From assembly GCA_008508345.1 (NCBI GenBank), contig QNGE01000835.1, positions 1-64,000 on the forward strand: DNA of 64,000 nucleotides, in the 5' to 3' direction. This document shows positions 47,656-58,779 of the stretch, one piece after another. A model generated the notes under the pieces. That model had not been told where the DNA came from. It did not search any database and was given only the letters and a program-made list of their open reading frames with translations. Origin of the DNA: Paragonimus westermani. Lineage: Eukaryota; Platyhelminthes; Trematoda; Plagiorchiida; Troglotrematidae. A program made the position numbers and the translations under genes. Each line of letters begins with the position of its first letter. Positions within the stretch are counted from its first letter, which is position 1.

Positions 47656-48689
47656 TGAAAAAGAACACAAAAGGCATTATATACCATGTAAAGGAAAATC
47701 TTAAGCATCGCTGCGCTGATATCCCCAGGTGTAAAATGGTCGCTCAATCACTGTTGCGAGTAGTTGATCAGGGAATGGGTCTCAACTGACCGTCATCAGT
47801 AAGTTAAAGGAATGAAGTGATTCGGCAAACAGTCCACTTTGGTGGATTATAGACGAGCCAATCCTAACAGTTTGTAGTACCACGACAGTCGGGCGAACAA
47901 AAATAAAAGCAATTCATCACATAATTATAGATGTTAAAGTTGGACTCTGGAATCATTCAGTGAGTAACCGGCATCTAGGGTAACAATAGAGCTCGGACAA
48001 ATGTCTGCTGAGTACATTTTTAGATTGTGGAACAGGAGTCGACTGAGGACTTGCTTATATAGGACCGGTCCTGATTCCGTTAGTGATAGACATTTTGGGT
48101 GCGTAACGTTGAACAACCGTTCGGGACACAGCGCTAGTTAATTTCAAAACCGATTCTGAAGGCATATAGCATGAATATGTCAGTGTAAATTGAAACAATT
48201 ACTGTTCTGTATCACCATCATCCCTTACCCCACTAATTAGTTGGAAGTTTGAATATGTACAAAAATTACTTAAAAAACACTAACTCCTACACTATACATC
48301 GTTATACAACTGATCCATGTGTTCCGGAAGTCAGTGTAGTTTGGTGCGGAAGCAATGAAATTAGTATATAAATGCCTGAAAGTTTAATCACGTAACGCTG
48401 CGAAGCATATCGTACTTGTTAGTGGGCACTGCTTTATTTCTGGCTCAGTGTCGTAGCAGCTTGGACGATGAGGTGGATATGAAATAGATTGATGAAGGGA
48501 ATTAATCACAGGTGAGAAAGAAAAAACTAGGTCGGCGTTGATATCAGTGTAAACCTAATGGTTGTGAATTGCGAAGTTATTTCGGAATACCTGATGTCTA
48601 TGCAGGGCCCCGTCCCGTATCCCCGACGGCGCTCCCATGATTCGCACACCAGCTCATGCAGGGTCTCCTATAAGCCTCACAGAGGTGTG
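47656..48689. other. PEPCK upstream region
   Basis: Should hold the 5' UTR intron, or trans-splice context, and the promoter. I see no clear TATA or other element that I would call. Confidence 0.4.
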
Positions 48690-48890
48690 CTACCAAGGGA
48701 GGAAAAATAAGTTTCAGTGCGCATAGCCGTGGGCACAAAAATTCTCACGCGCAGGACCGAAGTACAAATTCCGGCCCCAACGAGGACATGCACTACTGAT
48801 GAGTTCGGAGAGCGAAACTCGAGTCTAGCGCTCCCCTTCAAAATGGCTTTGCCGGAGGGCTTAGCTGAATGCGAAGGCTGTGCATGATGT
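48690..48890 (+). repeat. tRNA-like SINE-type repeat, second family, copy 2
   Basis: Plus strand: GTGCGCATAGCCGTGGGC, then GTACAAATTCCGGCCCC, GCACTACTGATGAGTTC and GCGAAACTCGAGTCTAGCGC, then a tail ending GCTGAATGCGAAGGCTG, which pairs with the 32340 copy's flank. The tRNA-like head is more eroded than in copy 1. Confidence 0.6.
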
Positions 48891-49210
48891 TCACTTTGAG
48901 ACAATCCCAAACACTGAATTTCTATTGCAAACCTACAGAGTGTCAAGACATGTAGAGACCAAAGATTGTATGGCTTTTAGGAAGATCTTGGATACCACCT
49001 TACATCTCATCTGTTCTGTTAGAACTCCCTTATTCACGCCAACCGAAAAGTGCTCTATATGAACACGTCATTCACCTGGTAAGTAGTAAATTCAACAATG
49101 ATTTATACACCCTCACAGGTGGATTGTATATGTTCTACACACCCACATCATCAAACGAACTTCAGGTAATATAATTAGTTAAGACCACAGGCCGACAAAA
49201 TTCACGAACC

Positions 49211-49740
49211 TCAAGAAAGGTCTGGTAAATGGCCATAATAGATTTTGGTTGAAGAGAACTATGAATTCAGTTTAGTAACCGATTCGTGAATAAGAAGTTT
49301 GGGTTTGTGTTAAGGTCGGGTCAAATAAGAATAAAGCGAAGAGCAGTAATACTGGATGTTCGCGGAAGAATGGTTAGACCGAGATCTAGTGAAATTTGTA
49401 GAACCAAATTTAGAAGGATTCGAATAAAGAGGGAGTTTTATGTAGGAGCGCTGCTGCGAAATTTTCATGCGTTGTGATAAGAGGATGGATTTTTTCAGAT
49501 TCACCTAACTGTATAAAACTGTGGGAAACTTCCTATGTTGCCTGGGCAACTGGCGAACAGTACAATTAGTGGCATGGCAAAAAAGTTTGGGTAAACTGGA
49601 AAAAATGTTGTGGATGAGAGAAAGGATTTAAATGCCGGGCAAAATTAGAGTATTTTGACTGTGGTGAAGAAACACATTTATCACAAAGTTGTTTTGTAAT
49701 ATTGTCGCTCAACGTGATTCATGGATACTTGCTAGGAAAG
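49211..49740 (+). repeat. Ancient dispersed repeat, possible gag relic, copy 2
   Basis: Same block order as 12823-13230. About 60 bp after the shared part a plus-strand frame reads YFDCGEETHLSQSC (about 49657-49698), which looks like a CCHC zinc knuckle with its first Cys lost. This suggests an eroded retroelement gag. I cannot assign a family. Confidence 0.4.
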
Positions 49741-52700
49741 AGTCGAGGTGATTAGTTAAAAAGGCAACAGACTTGAAGGCGAAGGCCGTTTTCGATAGTA
49801 TTAGGAACATTGCTAGTAGGACGAACAAAGGCTATCTCCACCTTGTGCAGACTGACAAGGCTCGCGTATACCGCGTTGGAAACAGTGGCTCTTGTCTCGT
49901 CACCGGAGTCGAGTAACGTTAATGTGGGCAACAAAGGTCGTGCTTTATTGAGTTTTTTGCTAAGCTAAGGCACAGGAATAGACGGGCATGCATTGAGAAA
50001 GTCTTTGTATTGATTCCTTCTCATGGGGGAAAACGAAACGTTAATATGGTTGGATGTGGTAAGAAACAGACTGAGAGACTGATCACCGTACAATTCGTAT
50101 AACCCATCCACCAGGGCAGGTAAGGAATACCAAACCAGCAGTCTTATGCCTAGCAACATCATCTGCACATATGACTGTAAAGTGTGGGCATGAACTAGTA
50201 TGAAGTGATGTTGAGAATAAGGACATTGAGAGAAGTGCAACTTTCTCAACACTAGAGACCATGAGAAGTGACAATGGATTGGATAAATTGGCTGTGATCT
50301 GCAAAGCAGTCACGTAAAAGATCATCTAGAATTCGAGTTAATCTCAAAACCCTTTTTGCCTAACTGGTGCAGTTTGAAACATATTCAAACAGCTCCTGAT
50401 TTAAGTTAAATAGGGAGATATTGGAATGAACCATACAAGATGCCTGAGGCTGAGTGATGACAGAATAATCGACTGGAATCTGTTATGTACGTCCGTGGTC
50501 CCAATCGAGAGAGCATTGGTCATATTTAGTGGTCGTCGCACTAAGTCACGTTTTCCCCAGGTACGCAATTATCAGCCGCGAAAAGCAAAAGGCCGTTGAG
50601 GAAAGAGACCAAATCTTTATTCGACGAAAATGTACAGGTGGTCTCTGATAGCGCTATAAAAGGCACCGACACGCAAAATAGTTAGAGAGGCTAGAGACCG
50701 GCCGTCGACGAGCGAGTAAACCGGAAGAATGTCGCGTATGTCCTTCGGGTTCGCTGTACGGTCACATGACATGGAGACAAACAATCGGACATGCATCATG
50801 CGACCTTTCTTAATAGCCTAGGTACAATATGCCACTATGAGTTTTGGAACTATTTTACACACCATACCGCAGGCAGGCCAGTGAAATCTCCAGGCCGCTA
50901 CACATAGACGCAAAAACATTGGGTAAAACTTGGCCATTGTTATAAAAGGCTGGTAGGATGCGCACCGCACTTCGATGTTTAGTATTTTCGCGCTGTATAA
51001 CGCACTACTTGAATAACTCTTCGGGAGGTTGGCGGTAACACTCAATAACACTTAACAAGTGTTAATGATAAGCTTTCTGGGTCATTCCATAGGACGGACT
51101 TCAAGCAAATCAGTTCTTCAAAAGTTTCTCAGTAGCAAGCCCGCGAGGCCCACAAGGATCAATTGAGAACTTGTGTGGAAGCAGTGAGGACAACAGCTCA
51201 GGGATTCGTACGAGCATCATGCAGGCTAAGATAACCAACCATCAGCCATTAGTTAAGATCACCCCCGACTTAAATTGTCAAAATCCACCTACCAATTACC
51301 CTTCTCAGGAGTTAATTTTCCGTGCATTCCCATCTACTATTGACTGTAGTAAACAGACAAGACACCGCGCGACTGCTTCAAGTGAACGTTGTCATTAGAC
51401 AAGGAGGTTATTGCATACGTCGGTCCAACGTCTTTCAAGTGTGAGTTAAACCAAGTGCGCCAAAAAAGGGTGTTTCGGCCAGAAATCTGCAAAGTTTACG
51501 TACACTTAATGGCTCTACAGCGTTTTACTTGGTAGCCTGTTGAGGGCAAACAGGTTTCGTCTGGTATTCAACAACGAACGACAAGTCGCTTTTAATCCAA
51601 TCTGAAAGGGATTAGAAGCACAGCTCCGTAGAGCCCTTGCAGTCATCGTACGCGTCAGATGAATTTTTTAAACAGCAGCCTTTGGTCCTCAGCTGACAAA
51701 CAATTATTTTTTCCTAGCCCCTACAGACTATCCATTCCACCAAGTAATTTTCCATCTACCTCATCGTTATACTTATTGTAAAAAGGTCGTTCAGCAATGA
51801 AATACCGACCATTATTGGGCGCAATATGCCTTGCATAAAACGTGTAAATATGTTCATTTACATACCGGGAACGAAAATTCACTGAAAATCTATTATAGCT
51901 GTCACATTCCCATAGAATTTTTAGCTAGCCTCTCTAGTAAAGAAACACTAACCTTGAGTTACGCTCATGTTAAGACTAGTCATTTGTACATACACTAGCA
52001 AGTATTTCACGAGCAACCGTGTCAACTAACGCACCGTTGGCGTATTAGGTACGACCGAAGTATCATGTGTGCAAGCTGAACCACATTCGTTCGGCCAGTT
52101 TTAATCCTGCCCATAACAAAGATATGTAATACTGATGAGCTTTACTAGAAGAGAAACTCACATCCAGTGCACCTTTACGAAAGCAGTTGTGGTGTTTGTA
52201 CAGGATTTTACATTTTCCAATTTTCATTGTTCTTCGTACCTTTCAACTTTCCCAAGTTTACATGTACACCTGATGCTGGAACCACGTGAATCGAAAATAC
52301 ATCTCCCGGGGGCACCAAGCCGTGCGCTCCCTCCTCGCTCCGCGTTGCCAGAGTGCTGGATCTTTGGAAGTTAAAGGACTAACGCAATCAAGTATTCATT
52401 TAGGTGTCTTCCTGTACTTATCTGTCTCCAAGATTATCTCCATTGTGGGCTCAAAATCCGTTTGGAGCAACATGACGGGTCGAATTCAGTAAAAATACCT
52501 TTATTCAGTGTGGTAAAAATCTAAACCAACGGAATCTCAAGAACCACCGTGAGTTAGTTTTTTCCACCACACTTTCACTTTTCATTCGTATCAGCTGTAT
52601 AGTGTTTTGATCCGCTGTAGAGTTGACTGAGATGTTTACGAGGATGTAAAACTGTGGATAGTTGAGTGACGTTTAGTCTATATCGTCCCAGATTTCATGT

Positions 52701-53899
52701 TACGCACGACTAGTTTGTAGGTCCACTGCGATATGTATGCTCTGAACGCGACATTCTCTATGGCTGGCATAGACCCACGCAGGTCCGCATGGACCTTGCT
52801 CGGAACCCCTGTGCACTCCCATTGGTCTCTAATGGCACGAAGACATTTGGAGTCATGTGCCGTTGGGATGAAAATCAAGTCAATAATGAATGAAGCGGCT
52901 TGAACCAAACTCTAGCAGGGCATAACTGTAGCCGCCTTTGGGCCAATTGGGACCCTCAAAGACTTTGCCGAGTGCAGATTTTGGTCACAAGGAATTTCGT
53001 TCCCACCACGTAATTGTTCCAAAGAGAATAGTGTGTGTAGATTTTTTCATGTTGTTTTGTGCAAAATTAGTAGCTTCTCTTTTATTTCTGGTCTACCTTC
53101 ATTTAAGTGTTAAGTCGGCCAGACGGACGGAAAGTTATCTGGTGCTGATATTGACCGTGAACCGTACGTCGCACCCTAGAAACTTCACTCGGACTGCGCG
53201 ATGCCGGCGCGTGTACTACTGAGGACTCATCCAATTTCTTGCACCCGTGAGCTTCTTGGAACATCCAGTTCTGCGATAGTAACAGAAATCCCTGCACTTC
53301 CGTGTCTAATAGCGAAGAATATCAAACACGAACGTGTTGAGCTCAGTGACATAAGAACACAAGTCCCTAAGTAACAGTGACGAAGGTAAAAACCTGATAA
53401 TTAAATTCATGTGTTACACTAAGTAAGCTGATGTAAGCGGACTATTCACAGCAGGCCCGGAAAAAGAAACAAGCAGCTACTACTCTCTTGAAATCTGATA
53501 TACGAAGTTTGCCCAAATCGATGTAGCAACTCCTGTTTCCTCCACTGTGAAGCCGTGACCTTAGATGTGGAAATTTTGAACAGTTTAGGTGAAGAATTCA
53601 TCACAACTCCAGAGATCCATCTAATGATTTCCAATGTTTTAGGAAGTCACCTCTGATCTTCCTTCTCGTAAGAGAAGTAGGTTGAGTTTTCTTGGTTTCT
53701 GTCTTAATGAATTACCCTGCATTCACTCCGTCAGCTTCCTGAAACATCCTCCGACTCTTCCAAGTGCTAAGGCGTGCTTCACTTTACTCGGCATCCACGC
53801 TCACGCATGCTCCATAAAGCGGCAGTAGCATTTCCGAGTTTCGTGAAGCGAAAGTGTTACTTAACGTGGAGAGTGTTCTACTTCTCGTTTATTTCACCC
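49741..53899. other. No recognised gene
   Basis: Short unrecognised frames only. A minus-strand frame at 52678-52908 looks protein-like (SKCLRAIRDQWECTGVPSKV) but I cannot assign it. Confidence 0.4.
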
Positions 53900-54710
53900 C
53901 CAGACACTATTTGGGGACGCTGAAATTCCACACTTTGTGCACTCCCGAGTCCTCCGCAATTTCTAACGCTTGACTCCTCTAATTCTGGACAACTTTGACT
54001 CTCACAAGCAGCTGACTACACTTGCTTATGCTAGAGAGAAGCTACCGCTTATGTGGTCTTCTTTGAACAATATATAGGTTGTCCAACATGCGAATGCTAT
54101 CGGGACTTCTTGAGCCCTCCAAATCGTCAAAATAAGATGGCAAGGACACCCTAGGTTCTTGGTGAGATCGTTAGTCAACAACAAAAACATTAACGGTCCC
54201 AGCACTGAAGCCTGAAACACTACTAATCAACACACCCTCTGTGGACCATCTTTCTCCTAAAGTTGAGTTGAAGAACGGGTACTTCAGGAGGTCCTAAAAC
54301 CAACCGGACAACCCTAAAGGAGGACCAAGAGTCTCAAGTTTGAGAATTAGTAAACGGTGGTTCACTGGTTCAGATGTTTTGTCAGAATACAAATGGGAGT
54401 TCTTGACTACCCTATCCATATTCAACGTGCATCAAAGACTCACATCGTGTTGGCGAGATAGAACTCACGCGGAATGGATTTATCTTGTTCTGCGGAAAGG
54501 AGGCTGTTATTAGTGAGATATTTCCCCATCTAGCTTTGGGCATTTTCAGACACCTTCAGAATTACTGGTGTTAGATCGACTGCTCAGTAGTTTCCGACTT
54601 CATGTTTCTTCCTCCCTTGTGGTTGAGTATGTAATGGCCAGCGGTCGTGTGGATTCTCTAAGGATCACGGCTTCAACAGTGTTTTCTTGCTCGTCCGTAC
54701 TGTACGCGTG
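53900..54710 (-). pseudogene. Decayed CR1-like LINE RT fragment
   Basis: Minus strand from 54710: RPLAITYSTTRE, then EPVNHRLLILKLETLG (RT domain 2a), then ASVLGPLMFLLLTNDLTKNL (the SVLGPLLF box) near 54190, followed by a decayed C-P-C-x-LL catalytic region and IWRAQEVP. Frame changes and stops are frequent. The order and motifs fit a CR1-like RT. Weak similarity to the C-terminal half may continue to about 53280 but is too eroded to map. Confidence 0.72.
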
Positions 54711-55073
54711 ATCCAGTGTACGTTTGTAATGGGGGGGGCCTTATATGAACCAAGTGCCACTTTCTTTCATCGTGCAACTAATTGTACGCAGCGAATGTCT
54801 GCCCTTTTCACAACGATGCATCTATTACTTCGTTCTTTAAGATCGTTCAACGTGGACTTATTCGAGCGTCGTTTAACGCAGCTGAAGTTTTCACGCACTC
54901 TTCAGTGGACTATAGTCCGCCTCGCGTTGCTGCCGCTGGCCCCAGATTGAGCTAAAACTAACTTGCAGGGAAATGAGACTGAACCATAGGACCCTTAATA
55001 GAGTTCATATGGCATCTAATGCGAACACTCAGAGGACGTGGGTATTACTGAAGCCTGTAAAAATATTGCTAAA
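54711..55073. other. No recognised gene
   Basis: Spacer between the decayed LINE RT and the inverted Penelope-type repeats. Confidence 0.4.
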
Positions 55074-55291
55074 CAGATTGGGAATAACACAACGTTACGA
55101 GAAAGGTGTAATACTCTATGTTTCAACCACCTCGGGTGGCCTTCCTCAGGAGTGTTGTAATCGAAATCACATTGACATTGGCTCCTCTGTCAATTTAATT
55201 TCGGTTACAACACTCCTGAGGAAGGCCACCCGAAGTGGTTGAAACGTAGAGCATTACAAATTGCTCGTAACGTTGTGTCATTCCCAATCTG
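55074..55291. repeat. Inverted pair of Penelope-type terminal repeats
   Basis: Two 94 bp arms (55074-55167 and 55198-55291) in inverted orientation, about 8 mismatches, separated by 30 bp. Each arm carries CTGAGGA, a stem-forming GGCCAC / GTGGTT segment, and GAAAC, on the minus strand in the left arm and the plus strand in the right (55216-55222 and 55241-55245). Transcribed, the whole could form a long hairpin. Confidence 0.8.
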
Positions 55292-55859
55292 CTTATCAAT
55301 AACATGTTAAACACGACACTCAAACTGTTCAACTTCATTCGTACTAAATTTGGTGCGGACATCTTACACCTGTAAAAAACAAATTCCAGCACAGTTTGTT
55401 CATCGGACAAACTGAAAAACATGGCCACGAAAAATATAGCACATGGCATGAAACTATCGGGAAATATAATCCTGAATTTTTTCGCGGGAGGAAAAACCCA
55501 CAAGACAGAAGGACCCACCTGCACGGTGAACGCAAACCGCAAATCCAATTAAAAAAGCTGCAACTTCAGACGAAGTGAAGGACATTTCCGCAGTATATAT
55601 AAACACAGTTGTCAAATTTTCAAAGTTACAGTTGTAAATCCCGGACTTGATGAGGGATTGCACCTGTTTACATGCTGATGCACGACTTGTGTGCTTCGGA
55701 GATCAGTTAGACTGCGTTTTCTATCGATGCGAATGCGTCTAGTTGTTGTGTAAGCGTATTGATAGAAGATAGACGGCATATCCTGGTTGCTCTGTACACC
55801 ATGAATAAATTACACTTCGATAACTACCGAGTAAGAAAAAAATAATTCCAACATATGCG
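55292..55859. other. No recognised gene
   Basis: Overlapping open frames on both strands without family signature. Confidence 0.4.
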
Positions 55860-56300
55860 TGTCTTTCTTCTGCATGCATCTACGCTCGCGACCTCAACCA
55901 TCTTTGCAGGCAATTTGTTCCACGAGTTGACCACCTGCTTATTGAAAAAGTTAAAACGGACGGCCAATTATGACATCGTCATCTTGCTTGCGAACACATG
56001 ACCTCTCGTGTCCTCGTCTTGTACCTTCTTGAACGAGGTTACTATGAGAGTGTTTCCGGTGTGGTGATCAATTTTCTGCACTTCAACAAGGTCCCCTCTA
56101 ACCCGCAGACTTTCCTGGGGGAATAAGTCCAGCGTAACTAGTTGGTGTTGGTAGCCTAAAACTTTCATACCCCATACCATATGTATAGCCAGTTTCTGTC
56201 ACTTTCTCGAGGACGACTATGTCATTTTCGAGATATGCTGACCAGTGTTGGACACAGTATTCCAAGTAGAGGGAACTATAGCCGCGTACTCGGCTGGACA
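55860..56300 (-). pseudogene. CR1-like LINE C-terminal fragment
   Basis: Minus strand: YLEYCVQHWSAYLENDIVVLEK, then after a frameshift MVWGMKVLGYQHQLVTLDLF, RVRGDLVEVQKI and FNFFNKQVVNSWNKLPAKMVE. This is the conserved thumb-to-tail pattern of CR1-type LINEs (HVRPxLEY..., LxLFxxxxRRLRGDLI, FFxxRVVNxWNxLP). Non-functional. Its neighbour upstream on the same strand is a different LINE copy. Confidence 0.78.
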
Positions 56301-56443
56301 AGGATTAACAATAACAGATTTCAGCCTATATGGCGGCTTGCGTGCTTTCGTCGCGGATGCGGAACAGTGAGCAGATGGAGTGAACGTACTAATGACTTGC
56401 GCATTTAAGTCCCGCGCTCGCTGCTTAGTTGTTTGTTCGATTG

Positions 56444-57551
56444 CTTGTTCATGTGCAGCCGTCAGATACCTGAAGGTCGACTGCAGAGCATTAGGGAAGA
56501 CATGACTTTTGTGAACGTTCAGCGGTAAAGTCCGCTTTAATATCCACTCGTAGACCTTCGGAAACTCCTCCTGGAGAACGTTCGAGTTTCATGAACTACC
56601 GAACAGCTTTATATCATCCGCATACAGATACAATGCAGAGACTAGGTTGTCGGTTGAGTCACTTATATTTCCCAGGAAGCGCAGGAGGTACTCCATTCAA
56701 TGGAGGACCTTTGTCCCACAGTACTCCTATTACTGTCACTGTGCACGATCTTTCGTCTAAAATTGTCCGGATCCACCTACAAATATTAGGGGAGAATTCA
56801 GCTTATCCTAACTTCCAGTCAAAATGTCTACGGCTGAGAGAATCGGAGGCTCCATGAAAATCCATATGGCACACCACGACTGAATCTCCTTCACCCGTTT
56901 TCTACGTGATTGTCTCCAAGAACGTCAGAGATATCATTTGAGGGAACACAATGAGGAGCTCTGATGAGTTTCTGTTTTCAAGGAAATCTGCAAATTACTT
57001 GTTCATGTGCAGCCGTCAGATACCTGAAGGTCGACTGCAGAGCATTAGGGAAGACATGACTTTTGTGAACGTTCAGCGGTAAAGTCCGCTTTAATATCCA
57101 CTCGTAGACCTTCGGAAACTCCTCCTGGAGAACGTTCGAGTTTCATGAACTACCGAACAGCTTTATATCATCCGCATACAGATACAATGCAGAGACTAGG
57201 TTGTCGGTTGAGTCACTTATATTTCCCAGGAAGCGCAGGAGGTACTCCATTCAATGGAGGACCTTTGTCCCACAGTACTCCTATTACTGTCACTGTGCAC
57301 GATCTTTCGTCTAAAATTGTCCGGATCCACCTACAAATATTAGGGGAGAATTCAGCTTATCCTAACTTCCAGTCAAAATGTCTACGGCTGAGAGAATCGG
57401 AGGCTCCATGAAAATCCATATGGCACACCACGACTGAATCTCCTTCACCCGTTTTCTACGTGATTGTCTCCAAGAACGTCAGAGATATCATTTGAGGGAA
57501 CACAATGAGGAGCTCTGATGAGTTTCTGTTTTCAAGGAAATCTGCAAATTT
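56444..57551. repeat. 554 bp tandem direct duplication
   Basis: Unit 1 is 56444-56997 and unit 2 starts at 56998. The two are the same apart from the last bases at the junction, and an 88-residue open frame recurs exactly 554 bp apart. The second unit overlaps the outer part of the inverted repeat's left arm. No recognised coding content. Confidence 0.88.
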
Positions 57552-58779
57552 CTCTCGTTATGTGTTCGGAAATTTCGGCGACGAAAATGGTCAGGATCAG
57601 TGACTGGCAATATCGACCACACACGTCTGACTATGGATTTATACGAAACGATGGTTCCACTCATTGTCAAAATCTACATGATGTTATCGAAATTCCGGTG
57701 CACACATGCGATTTCAACGAGTTCTACTCAACACGAGATGGACGTACTGGCTGATTGTGCCTTAATCCAGTCAGTTTTACTCGTTCAGTGTCAAGCGGGA
57801 GTCTGTTGATGTGCAAGGCAATAACTGAGAACAGGGTGTAACACCAGTTTCGGGGATCACAGTAAATACCGGGAAAAGAGTCAGATTACTTGCACAGTGA
57901 ATGTTAAATTGGGTGCGAACCACGTGGTGCTTCAAAGCGGTATCTAGAGGCGCTGCCAACGCCCTCCGAATGGAGGCTGTTTCAGGGGTTTATACCCCGA
58001 TAAGAAAAGAACTCCTGCCTTAGGAAGTTTCGAGGACGGAGCTTGAAAAGTTTTCCGTCATGTCCCCGCCGGCCATAATCAATCTCCACAATGAAGAACT
58101 GTCCCACGAGATCTACTCTAGAACGGTGTGTAAAAATTAAATCACTGCGAAGTGGCCGAAATTCCGGTGGATACAAATCAAGGATTACAACACGAAACTC
58201 GTACGTGACATTTTTTAGCCCGTGACTAGGTTGGTGACCACGAGCTGGACATCGCTTAACAGCTAATATGTCACTTTTCAGGCTGGTTTACACGACTTGA
58301 TTGGCATACTCGAGGAGCGGTCTTACATGAACTCCGTAAAACATTTGAAACGCCTTCTTGTCTGTACGGGGAAAAGTGCGCTCGACCACCTTAAGAGCAG
58401 CAAATCCCTTTTCTGCCACCATTTCACGGTGGCACGCGAGAGCTGTGTTAGGCGACGACCAGATGCCCAGATCTTTCCTCAGGCCGACCTTCATGATATT
58501 TGCTGTGCTGAACGCGCTGTGAATCACAAAGCCACCCCCGAATTTCCATAGAGCGATGTGTGCGCACCCATTGTTATTCACCGAGAGACTCCGATCGTCC
58601 GACAGGCACTTAATCGTGTCAAGATCCATCTCTAGTGCACTGGGGTCAGTGACATACCGAATTTCCAGGTCCCTGGCGTGCAGAATGGCGTTGCTAGATG
58701 TATTGTCCGGAAGGTCTTTGAGGTAGAATGACGTTCTCCAGTTATACGCAGTAAACAGTGGACACGAAATATGAATGCC
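57179..58779. repeat. Large inverted repeat, left arm
   Basis: Reverse-complement partner of 62398-64000. From the inner edge the paired positions sum to 121177. After a 2 bp insertion in the right arm near 63450 they sum to 121179. That is the only difference I noticed in about 1.6 kb, though I did not align every base. The arm may extend left of 57179, but its partner would lie beyond the window. Confidence 0.9.
57880..58779 (-). pseudogene. CR1-like LINE C-terminus in left arm of large inverted repeat
   Basis: Minus strand: LKDLPDNTSSNAILHARDLE, KDLGIWSSPNTALACHREM, then FYGVHVRPLLEYANQVV followed by a stop. A further frame gives DLYPPEFRPLRSDLIFTH, FIVEIDYGRRGHDGKLFKLR, then FFSYRGINP and a second stop. 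These are the thumb and tail of a CR1-like RT protein, interrupted by two stops. LINE-coding similarity begins abruptly at about the inner edge of the inverted repeat. Confidence 0.78.

Noticed and set aside
47479..47670. 63-codon minus-strand frame over PEPCK exon 1
   Set aside because: Wrong frame; the exon reads [10 protein letters not shown] in another frame that joins exon 2.
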